From the NCBI GenBank assembly GCA_041655955.1, contig JBBAEN010000002.1, positions 1-64,000 on the forward strand: a stretch of 64,000 nt of DNA. Reading direction: 5' to 3'. Source of the stretch: Micavibrio_A sp041655955. GTDB lineage: Bacteria > Pseudomonadota > Alphaproteobacteria > Micavibrionales > Micavibrionaceae. Below are positions 24,881 to 32,769 of this stretch, one piece after another. A model generated the notes under the pieces. It made no database searches. It was not told the origin of the DNA and worked only from the letters and a program-made list of their open reading frames with translations. The number at the start of each line of letters is the position of its first letter. Position 1 is the stretch's first letter. Position numbers and translations under genes: made by a program.

Positions 24881-25540
24881 TCAGCCGCTGCGCATATTCT
24901 CCACAATCATGATGCCGCTGTCGGAAGCCATTTTTGCAAGCCCGCCTTGCAGGGATTCGCCGAGCGCCTTGTAAACCCAGTCAGAGCCGACCCGCTCCAG
25001 ATAGCCGATATAAAGCCCCGTCGTGTTGCCCAGCTCACCATCCAGCTCGAACCGGAAGGTTTCGAGCGTCGTTTCATTGTTCACGATGCGGAAATAGACA
25101 TTGCGCACCATGGAGAAATTATTGCTGTTCATGTCGAGATCGTAGATGGAGAGGATAAAGGCGATCTTCACGATCTCGAACGGCAGCGCCATCAGGTCGA
25201 TGATGATCTGTTCGTCGTCGCCGTCGCCCGCGCCCGTGCGGGAATCGCCCAGATGCTTCACCGCGCCGTCGCGGGCCGTCATGTTGTTGTAGAAAACGAA
25301 ATCCTCGTCCTCGCGCGTCATGTCGTCGCGATCAAGCAGCAAAAGACTCGCGTCGATATCGACCGGATCGCCTTCAAACCGCGCGAGATCCCAGCCGACG
25401 CCGATCGTAACCTCGCGGATCGTCGGGTCGAGCCGTGTGATATTGATCTCCTCCCCGCGGCGCACGCGCACCATCATCGGGTTGTCTTCCATCATCGCGG
25501 ACGGATGCGGATCCTCGAACTCGTCTTCATTGTCTTGCAT
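24881..25540 (-). CDS. TerD-family stress/tellurite-resistance protein
   Basis: 219 residues. From residue 22 the TerD fold is clear: MVRVRRGEEINITR, VTIGVGWDLARFEGDPVDIDASLLLLDRDD (calcium-binding acidic region), DEDFVFYNNM, GDGDDEQIIIDLMALPFEIVKIAFILSIYD and RFELDGELGNTTGLYIGYLER. TerD-domain proteins bind calcium and occur in clusters linked to tellurite, phage and stress resistance. The last 30 residues (LAKMASDSGIMIVENM) are not part of the fold. It lies 65 bp downstream of a second TerD-like gene, probably in one operon. No terB/terC is seen nearby. Confidence 0.88.
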   Translation of the reverse strand: MQDNEDEFEDPHPSAMMEDNPMMVRVRRGEEINITRLDPTIREVTIGVGWDLARFEGDPVDIDASLLLLDRDDMTREDEDFVFYNNMTARDGAVKHLGDSRTGAGDGDDEQIIIDLMALPFEIVKIAFILSIYDLDMNSNNFSMVRNVYFRIVNNETTLETFRFELDGELGNTTGLYIGYLERVGSDWVYKALGESLQGGLAKMASDSGIMIVENMRSG

Positions 25541-25605
25541 AACGTCTTTTCCTCGTTTTGCGATAAGGCGGCGCTTACACAGCCTAACCGCTTTGCGTTA
25601 AATTT

Positions 25606-26379
25606 CTATTGCGCCGGATCCTTCCGGCCCTGTTCCCAGGCAAGCCCGTAGCCGAAAGCCCTGTCCATGGAAAAATGCCCCGGAAAATATTCCAGATAGC
25701 TTGTCATCCTGACCCCGCCGCGGATATTTTCAATCCCCGCCACGGCGCAGACTTCCGCATCGGGCCGCTGCGCCGCGAGCGTCACCACCATCGGCTCTTC
25801 CCCCGGCACGCGCAGCTGTATTTGCGGGCGCACCTCCGCCCAGTTCACCGCGCCCTTATAGATATAAACGTAAATCAGGATTTGTTCGATAGCGTCCCAA
25901 TGCGCGCCGTTGACGCGGATCGTTTCATCCGGCCCCTCGCGCGCGCCGGTGCGCTCATCACCGGACAGGAAAATATACGGCTCCTCCTCATAAGCGCCAT
26001 GGATTGCGCCAAAAGCCTGCATCCCGCCGCGCCGCCCGTTTTTCAGGCGGTAAAGACAGCCCAGATCGAGATCGACGCAGCGCTGAACGGTTTTCTTGCG
26101 CTTTAAAAGCCTGTCCCAAAGGCCGGGTTTTTCCTCGGCCTCTATCCTGTCCCATGCGACGCTTATTTCAAAATCCGGAAAAGGCCCTTCGCGCGGCGGG
26201 TTGATGACGGCGACCTCGCCGGGCCGCGTCAGGAAGGCCCCGCCATGCGGCGCGTCGAACTGGCTGATATAGCCCGCCGCGCCCAGCCCGCCATGAAGCG
26301 AGGGCGCGCTGCGGTAACGATTGGCCTCCGTGATGGAGCTTTGCGAGTTTTGCGGCGGGTTGCCGGCCATTTTCATCAA
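25606..26379 (-). CDS. TerD/TerA-like protein with N-terminal extension
   Basis: 257 residues. An N-terminal 65-residue stretch (SLHGGLGAAGYISQFDAPHGGAFLTRPGEVAVI) has no recognised motif. The TerD-like fold runs from about 70: FPDFEISVAWDR, VQRCVDLDLGCLYRLKNG, YIFLSGDERTGAREGPDETIRVNG, WDAIEQILIYVYIYKGAVNWAEV, then a tail with YLEYFPGHFSMDRAFGYGLAWEQGRKD resembling TerA. 68 bp of it (26032-26099) are duplicated at 17781-17848. Likely partner of the downstream TerD protein, with a role in calcium-linked stress response inferred from family only. Confidence 0.8.
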   Translation of the reverse strand: MMKMAGNPPQNSQSSITEANRYRSAPSLHGGLGAAGYISQFDAPHGGAFLTRPGEVAVINPPREGPFPDFEISVAWDRIEAEEKPGLWDRLLKRKKTVQRCVDLDLGCLYRLKNGRRGGMQAFGAIHGAYEEEPYIFLSGDERTGAREGPDETIRVNGAHWDAIEQILIYVYIYKGAVNWAEVRPQIQLRVPGEEPMVVTLAAQRPDAEVCAVAGIENIRGGVRMTSYLEYFPGHFSMDRAFGYGLAWEQGRKDPAQ

Positions 26380-26473
26380 AACCTTTCTTCGCTTTTGCGC
26401 GATCCTATGCTAAATCACTTTTACAGCAAAATCCAATGAGCAAACGGAAAGTAAAGAAGGGAAGTCGAAAACG

Positions 26474-28147
26474 ATGGCCTCGTACCAATATGTCTATGTC
26501 ATGAACGGCCTGAAAAAGACGTGGCCGAACGGGAAAACGGTTCTGAACGGCATCACGCTCAGCTTTTTCCCCGGCGCCAAAATCGGCGTTCTGGGGCCGA
26601 ACGGCGCGGGTAAATCGACGCTCCTTAAAATCATGGCCGGCGCGGACAAGGATTATACCGGCGAAGCATGGGCCGCCGAAGGCGCCAAAATCGGCTATCT
26701 GCCGCAAGAGCCGCAGCTCGACGAAACCAAGACCGTCGCCGAGAACGTGATGGAAGCGCTCGCCCCCGTCAAGGCGAAGCTCGACAGGTTCAACGAAGTG
26801 TCCGCCGCCATGGGCGAACCCGACGCCGATTTCGACGCGCTGATGGAAGAAATGGGCAAGCTTCAGGAAGAGATCGACGCCGCCGACGGGTGGGAGATCG
26901 ACCGCACCGTCGATATCGCGATGGACGCGCTGCGCTGCCCGCCGGGCGATTCCCCCGTGACGAAATTGTCGGGCGGTGAAAAACGCCGCGTCGCGCTCGC
27001 CCGCCTGCTGCTTGAAAAACCGGATCTCTTGCTGCTCGACGAACCGACCAACCACCTTGACGCCGAATCCGTCGCGTGGCTCCAGCGCCATCTTTCCGAT
27101 TATACGGGAACGGTCGTCATGGTCACGCACGACCGCTATTTCCTGGACAATGTCACGGGCTGGATTCTCGAAGTCGATCGCGGGCAGGGCATCCCCTATG
27201 AGGGCAATTATTCCTCCTATCTTGAAAAGAAACGCAAGCGCCTCGAACAGGAAGCAAAATCCGAAGCCTCCTTGCAAAAAACCCTCGACCGCGAGCTGGA
27301 ATGGATCCGCCAGACGCCCGAAGGCCGCCGCAAGAAATCCAAGGCGCGGATCGCCGCCTATGACGATCTTCTCGCAAAGGCCGAAGGCGAAACCGTGCGC
27401 AACGCGCAGATCGTGATTCCCGCCCCGCCGCGCCTTGGCGAAAATGTCATCGAGGTGAAAAACCTCAAAAAAGGATTCGGCGACCGCCTGCTGATAGACG
27501 ATCTGTCCTTCAAGCTGCCGCCGGGGGGCATTGTCGGCGTTATCGGCCCGAACGGCGCGGGGAAAACCACGCTCTTCCGCATGATAACGGGACAGGAAAA
27601 ACCGGATGCCGGAAGCTTTACCGTGTCCGATTCCGTCGTTCTCGGCTATGTCGATCAAAGCCGCGATTCGCTGGACGACAACAAGAATGTCTGGGAAGAA
27701 ATTTCAGGCGGGATGGATATCCTGAAGCTCGGCAAAATCGAAATGCCGTCGCGGGCCTATGTCGGCGCGTTCAATTTCCGCGGGCCGGATCAGCAAAAGA
27801 AAATCGGCACGCTTTCGGGCGGGGAGCGCAACCGCGTCCATCTGGCCAAGATGCTCAAAAGCGGCGCGAACGTGCTTCTGCTCGACGAACCGACCAACGA
27901 TCTGGACACGGAAACGCTTTCCGCCCTCGAAGAGGCGCTGGAACGGTTCGCGGGCTGCGTCGTCGTTATTTCCCACGACCGCGCCTTCCTCGACCGGCTC
28001 GCGACGCACATCCTCGCCTTTGAGGGCGATTCCCATGTGGAATGGTTCGAGGGCAACTATGAGGATTACGAGAAGGACTATAAGCGCCGCTATGGCGAAA
28101 ACGCCTCGCCGCACCGGATTAAATACAAGCCGCTCAAGGCCGCATAA
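26474..28147 (+). CDS. ettA: Energy-dependent translational throttle protein EttA (ABC-F)
   Basis: 557 residues, almost exactly EttA length. Two ABC domains: Walker A GPNGAGKSTLLKIMAG and GPNGAGKTTLFRMITG; signatures LSGGEKRRVALARLL and LSGGERNRVHLAKML; Walker B LLLLDEPTNHLDAES and VLLLDEPTNDLDTET. Between them is the basic P-site tRNA interaction motif (KKRKRLEQEAK to GRRKKSKARIAAYD). There are no membrane segments. EttA binds the ribosomal E site and gates the first elongation step by ADP/ATP ratio. The N-terminus QYVYVMNGLKKTWPNGK is diagnostic of EttA among ABC-F proteins. Confidence 0.96.
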   Translation: MASYQYVYVMNGLKKTWPNGKTVLNGITLSFFPGAKIGVLGPNGAGKSTLLKIMAGADKDYTGEAWAAEGAKIGYLPQEPQLDETKTVAENVMEALAPVKAKLDRFNEVSAAMGEPDADFDALMEEMGKLQEEIDAADGWEIDRTVDIAMDALRCPPGDSPVTKLSGGEKRRVALARLLLEKPDLLLLDEPTNHLDAESVAWLQRHLSDYTGTVVMVTHDRYFLDNVTGWILEVDRGQGIPYEGNYSSYLEKKRKRLEQEAKSEASLQKTLDRELEWIRQTPEGRRKKSKARIAAYDDLLAKAEGETVRNAQIVIPAPPRLGENVIEVKNLKKGFGDRLLIDDLSFKLPPGGIVGVIGPNGAGKTTLFRMITGQEKPDAGSFTVSDSVVLGYVDQSRDSLDDNKNVWEEISGGMDILKLGKIEMPSRAYVGAFNFRGPDQQKKIGTLSGGERNRVHLAKMLKSGANVLLLDEPTNDLDTETLSALEEALERFAGCVVVISHDRAFLDRLATHILAFEGDSHVEWFEGNYEDYEKDYKRRYGENASPHRIKYKPLKAA

Positions 28148-28170
28148 ACCCGGCCCCGCGCCGGCGGCGG

Positions 28171-29535
28171 TCATTCAAGATAGCAAAAGGCCCCCATCGT
28201 CGCCTTGTCGCTAAGGCCAAGAATCCCGCCCAGCAAGTCCCCCAAAAGGCTGCGCAAGGCCCCGCCCGTTCTGGCCGGGGCCTGATAGGCCCTGCAGGAA
28301 GACAGGGCCGCGTTCGGCCCGCTATCGACGACCATGACGGCCTCGCAGCACTGGGCGTTCGCCTGTTCGCATTTCGTCTTGCAGCCGCCGAGATTGACGC
28401 CGGAAAAATTCTGCGCCGCGCCGCCGCCCGCACAGCCGTTAAAGACGAAGGGTTCGCATTTTATTTTCTGCGCGCCCCCGCCCAGCTTGTCATCGACATA
28501 GCGTTTCGTCGCCGCGTCCTGGCTGTTTTCCGGCTCGGCCAGATTGACGATGTTCTTTTCCGTCATATCGAGAAGCCCGTCCACTTCCAGCGCCTTGGCC
28601 ATCCCGCCGACGCGCAGGCCGATACCGCCCGCGCCGCCCCCGTGGATGGTGGCGGCGACGCTTCCGGCGCCGGATGAGCCGGATGAAAGGACGGAAAGGG
28701 AAGCCGATTTAATCCCGCTCAAAAATTCAACGGCGCTTGAGGGGGTCAGGCTTTGCACGAAATCCGTGCGGATATTGGGCATATGCCCGCTCCCGCCCGC
28801 GCCGACCGTCAACAGCCGCGCCGCCGCATTGAAAGTCATCTGCTCCGCGCCTGATTCGTCGGTCACGCTCAGGTTCTTTGCGATCGTCGCCGTATCGACG
28901 CGCCCGTCCTTCAGTTCCCACAGCCCGCCGGACAAGGCGATCGCTTCGGCCATGCTATAGGTCATGACGACATCGTCATTATCCGGCAGCCGCAGGATGA
29001 AATCGGCATGGCCGTGCGGCCGGCAGCCGGTCTGGAAAATCCTGTCCGGCCCGGCGGAGATAATGGCGATGACGGGGTTTCCCGGCTCCGTCCCGCCCCG
29101 CAGGCGCCGCGCATCCTCGCCGCCGCAGCTTGCATGTTTTTTCATGGAACCGAGATCCCATACGCAATAACCATAATCCCCGCCCCACGGGTCTTGGAGC
29201 GCCGCCCCGATGCTGGCGGGCAGGAAACCGCCATTCAAGGGGCCCGGAAGCCCGCCTGTTTCCCGCCATTCGACCGGCTCGATCATCCCGTCCCCGTCGC
29301 AATCGCCGGATTGATGGGCGGACATCACGATGGCCAGCTTTGCCGACGCCATCATCTGGTTTTCGGCAACGGTGCGCTTGGTCACATGGGCCATGGCGCG
29401 CACGGGGCCGCGCACCAGATCCACAGCCACGGCGCCAATAACGCCGACAAGCCCGATACAGGCCATGAGAACGAACAAAATGCTTCCGCGGCTATAAAGT
29501 TTTTTAGACTCTTTCAAAACAAAACCTTGCGGCAA
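28171..29535 (-). CDS. Pilin-like protein with calcium-loop and tail-fibre-like motifs
   Basis: About 454 residues; the start is uncertain (TTG at 29535, other TTG codons nearby). A short basic leader and one hydrophobic helix (SILFVLMACIGLVGVIGAV) resemble the anchors of the pilin-like genes at 46.5 and 58.6 kb; the canonical G-F-x-x-x-E is missing. Residues about 78-92 hold a DxDGDGxIxxxE calcium-loop motif, then ALQDPWGGDYGY, like the GspG-type 'DPWG' turn. Mid-protein is Gly/Ser-rich; ENSQDAATKRYVDDK resembles the repeat junctions of tail-fibre proteins. The C-terminus has nine or so Cys. Likely a surface-exposed pseudopilin-like protein, divergent from the dotA-like operon. Confidence 0.6.
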   Translation of the reverse strand: MPQGFVLKESKKLYSRGSILFVLMACIGLVGVIGAVAVDLVRGPVRAMAHVTKRTVAENQMMASAKLAIVMSAHQSGDCDGDGMIEPVEWRETGGLPGPLNGGFLPASIGAALQDPWGGDYGYCVWDLGSMKKHASCGGEDARRLRGGTEPGNPVIAIISAGPDRIFQTGCRPHGHADFILRLPDNDDVVMTYSMAEAIALSGGLWELKDGRVDTATIAKNLSVTDESGAEQMTFNAAARLLTVGAGGSGHMPNIRTDFVQSLTPSSAVEFLSGIKSASLSVLSSGSSGAGSVAATIHGGGAGGIGLRVGGMAKALEVDGLLDMTEKNIVNLAEPENSQDAATKRYVDDKLGGGAQKIKCEPFVFNGCAGGGAAQNFSGVNLGGCKTKCEQANAQCCEAVMVVDSGPNAALSSCRAYQAPARTGGALRSLLGDLLGGILGLSDKATMGAFCYLE

Positions 29536-29826
29536 GAGGAGAGAGGCGTCTTCCCGTCCAGCCTAGCCCATCTTCTTCAGGCCCCATAGGCCGAATACAA
29601 AAATATGTATAAGTAAATCAATGTGTTACGCCTGTATTCCGGCATCCTATCCCTTTGCGCGGGGCTTGGCGCAAATCCGGAAGCAGGGCAGACTCTATGG
29701 AAACAAAGCCCGTCATGCCCCATTTTTGCCGGAATTGGTAAAACTCCTTAGCCCTATGGTATTATTTAATCACGATTTAATAGGAATTTCGGATTATACT
29801 CATCGGAAGGGGCATACCGGGGGTTT
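29536..29826. other. Divergent intergenic region before the DotA-like operon
   Basis: About 290 bp, AT-richer than the surroundings, between the pilin-like gene (minus) and the first dotA-like gene (plus). A TATACT preceded by GGAT lies at 29795-29800 but has no good -35; its position only about 27 nt before the ATG would imply a very short leader. No small gene is convincing. Confidence 0.4.
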
Positions 29827-32769
29827 ATGGCATCTAACATACAGAATATAAACGCAAAAAGCGTAATACGCTACATGGTGCTTCCGGGCATCATCCCGCG
29901 CGCGAAGGAGCTTGGCACGTCCGGCTTCGGCTATCTTGCGTTCCTGTTCGCCAGCGTCTATCAGGCGGTGCGCATCCTGCCGCCCGATCACCCTTATACA
30001 AAATACGAAAATGTCGGCAAATTCGGCATTATCGAAGTTATTTCCGCCGCCGCGAACAATATCGAGGTAAAGCGCAGGAATATCGATCAGATCATCATTT
30101 TCCTCGCCCTTATCGCCGCCGTGATTCTGATGGTCATGCAATTCGCGCTGCTTATCCTCGCGCTCCTGACGGGCCGCGCCTATGCGCAAACGGGCGATAC
30201 GTCCGGCTTTCAAAGCATGTTCGTGACCCCGCACCCCGAAAGCGATATCGCTTTCCTGCTGCTCGATTATGTTTTCGGGATTCCGGCGTCCGGCGGGGAA
30301 GCAGGCGCGGCCTTTTTCGGCTCCAACGCCCTGATGGAAACAAACGGGCCGAGCCCCTTTCATCTCGGCATGCATGCGCTCTTCAATTTTTACAACATCG
30401 CGATCCTCGTCGTCGCCGTCGTCATCTTCCTTTATTATGTTTTCGTCGTCGTCATGGAAACGGCGCAAACGGGCGTTCCCTTCGGCAAGCGCTTTGCGAA
30501 AATCTATGCGCCGATGCGCCTCGTCGCCGCCATCGGCCTTCTGGTTCCGCTCAATAACGGTTTCAACAGCGCGCAATATATCACGCTCTACACCGCCAAG
30601 ATCGGCTCCAGCTTCGCGACCAACGGCTGGGATCTCTTCACGCAAAATATCATAGGGTCAAAGGGCGGCAATTCGGGCGGCGGCGGCATCACCAACGTCA
30701 TAGGCGCGCCGGATAAATCACTGGTCGCCCGTCCGAAAACGCCGGCCATCGACCACTTCCTCTACTTTGCCTCCGTCTATCACACCTGCCGCGAAGCCTA
30801 TAACTCGCTGATGCCACAGCAAGCGGTCGATCCCGGGCAAGGCCGCGTATCGATCGACGCCTATGTCATTATTGACGGCAAAGCCGAGAAGCTGCATGGC
30901 GGCGAGTCCGGCGGGCTTTCTTATGATCAGGTCAAGAAAGCTTTCGGCAATAACGATATGGAGATTATTCTCGGCGAACATAACGAATCCAAGCATAAAT
31001 CCGAGGCGGGGAATGTCAGGGCCTATTGCGGCCGGATCGCGGTTTCCCTGAACTTCGACAATCCGGCAAGCTTCAGGAACACGACCGCAAAAAGCGAAAA
31101 TTCGGCATCACAGCCAACCGCCGTCCGCGCTATTGAAAGCATGTATTTCGGCACGATCAAATCACTGCTGGAAAAAAAATCCTCTCCGCTCGTCTGGCAG
31201 GCTTTCGGCGAACGGATTGCGCTTATGCATAAATCCGAGGGGACAACCAGCTATATATGCCATGGCAGCGATGTCCTGAACGATCAGGGAACCTGTAAAG
31301 ACGAACGCCACCCACCGGTAAGCTCTTTCGCAAGGAGCCTCCATAACTATGCCGACGCCCATGAAAGGCTTACCCTCACGGCCTATGAATCCTATAGGTC
31401 AGGGCTCGATCTCTCCATGACGGAAGATCTCCGCCGCCGCGGATGGGGCGGGGCCGGAATCTGGTACAATACCATCGCCGACATAAACGGCGTTTTCACG
31501 GGTGCGGTTTATGCGGCTCCCACCATCAAACGCTATCCGGAACTGATGGAAAAGGTAAAACGCGAGCGTGAGATGAACAACGTAGACAGCACGCCCTGCA
31601 ATATGTTCGAGCCCAACCTGAAAGATGGCCGCTCCGTACCATTCGAAAAAACCACAGAGCATGGCATGGCTACGGCAATGAACACGACCTTTCGCTACTT
31701 CGCCTGTAACGAAGAGGCCACCACGGATGGCGGCAGCAAGGCCGTCCAGGCACAGGATGGAAACCAGGGCAGCGCCGGAAAACAGGGGAAAACGGGCGTC
31801 GGCTCCAACACCAACGCCTTCCTCAGGACAATCGAGATGATTTTCGGCCTGAACGGGCTTTTCGATATTCGCGAAAATTCAAAAATTGACGAAACGACGG
31901 GCCACCCCATCATCCACCCGCTGGCCCAGCTTTCCACGGTCGGGAAAAGCCTTATCGAGAACGCTATCCGCAGCGTCGGCATGGCGATCGGAACCGCTTT
32001 CGGCGGCGGTATAGTCGGCGCACTCTACCCACATCTGGGCGCGGCCCTTGCCTCGGCCACCAGCATGTTTATCGGCATCGCCACAATCGGCCTGACGGTC
32101 GGCTTCATCCTTTATTACGTCCTGCCGTTCCTGCCCTTCATCTATTTCTTCTTTGCAGTCGGCACATGGGTCAAATCCGTGTTCGAAGCCATGGTCGGCG
32201 TCCCGCTCTGGGCGCTGGCGCACTTGAAAATAGACGGGGAGGGTTTTTCCGGCAGGGCGGCAAAGGCCGGCTATCTCATGCTGCTTGAAATCATGCTCCG
32301 CCCGATCGTCACCGTCTTCGGCCTTATCGGCGGCATGGCCGTCTTTGGCGCGCTTGCGGGGATGCTGAACGAGCTGTTCGATCTGGTCGTAGCGAATATC
32401 ACAGGCGTCAGCGCCGCCGAGGGAAGCGCCGCACAAATCAACATAGGCGAAGTCGAATCCGTCCGCCGCGGCATCGTCGACCAGCTTTTCTTTACGGTGA
32501 TGTACGCGGTTCTGCTTTACCTGATGGCGACATCCTCCTTCAAGATGATCGATTCCATTCCCAAGCAATTCATGCGCTGGATGGGCGAAAGCATTTCGAC
32601 CTTCAACGACAGCACAGAAGATCCAACGAGCGGCCTTACACGTTATGTCGCCATCGGCGGGCAGCAAATTTCCAGCAAGGTCTTTGGCGGCATGACGGAG
32701 GGCGCCAAAAGCATCGGGCAGCTTGGCGGCGGAGTGGCTAAAAAAATGATGAGCGGCGATACGACATGA
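29827..32769 (+). CDS. DotA/TraY-family polytopic protein, copy 1
   Basis: 980 residues. N-terminal helices (about 85-115 and 195-220) are followed by the family-typical METAQTGVPFGKRF and APMRLVAAIGLLVPLNNG, then a large non-membrane domain (about 255-690) with RGWGGAGIWYNTIADING. The C-terminus has several helices around HPLAQLSTVGKSLIE, LPFLPFIYFFFAVGTWVKS and FEAMVGVPLWALAHLKIDGEG, the strongest DotA/TraY signature. In type IVB secretion DotA is an inner-membrane component, partly exported, needed for effector or plasmid transfer. It is first of three tandem paralogues and ends in a 4-bp overlap (ATGA) with the next. No other Dot/Icm or Tra gene lies in the window. Confidence 0.85.
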   Translation: MASNIQNINAKSVIRYMVLPGIIPRAKELGTSGFGYLAFLFASVYQAVRILPPDHPYTKYENVGKFGIIEVISAAANNIEVKRRNIDQIIIFLALIAAVILMVMQFALLILALLTGRAYAQTGDTSGFQSMFVTPHPESDIAFLLLDYVFGIPASGGEAGAAFFGSNALMETNGPSPFHLGMHALFNFYNIAILVVAVVIFLYYVFVVVMETAQTGVPFGKRFAKIYAPMRLVAAIGLLVPLNNGFNSAQYITLYTAKIGSSFATNGWDLFTQNIIGSKGGNSGGGGITNVIGAPDKSLVARPKTPAIDHFLYFASVYHTCREAYNSLMPQQAVDPGQGRVSIDAYVIIDGKAEKLHGGESGGLSYDQVKKAFGNNDMEIILGEHNESKHKSEAGNVRAYCGRIAVSLNFDNPASFRNTTAKSENSASQPTAVRAIESMYFGTIKSLLEKKSSPLVWQAFGERIALMHKSEGTTSYICHGSDVLNDQGTCKDERHPPVSSFARSLHNYADAHERLTLTAYESYRSGLDLSMTEDLRRRGWGGAGIWYNTIADINGVFTGAVYAAPTIKRYPELMEKVKREREMNNVDSTPCNMFEPNLKDGRSVPFEKTTEHGMATAMNTTFRYFACNEEATTDGGSKAVQAQDGNQGSAGKQGKTGVGSNTNAFLRTIEMIFGLNGLFDIRENSKIDETTGHPIIHPLAQLSTVGKSLIENAIRSVGMAIGTAFGGGIVGALYPHLGAALASATSMFIGIATIGLTVGFILYYVLPFLPFIYFFFAVGTWVKSVFEAMVGVPLWALAHLKIDGEGFSGRAAKAGYLMLLEIMLRPIVTVFGLIGGMAVFGALAGMLNELFDLVVANITGVSAAEGSAAQINIGEVESVRRGIVDQLFFTVMYAVLLYLMATSSFKMIDSIPKQFMRWMGESISTFNDSTEDPTSGLTRYVAIGGQQISSKVFGGMTEGAKSIGQLGGGVAKKMMSGDTT

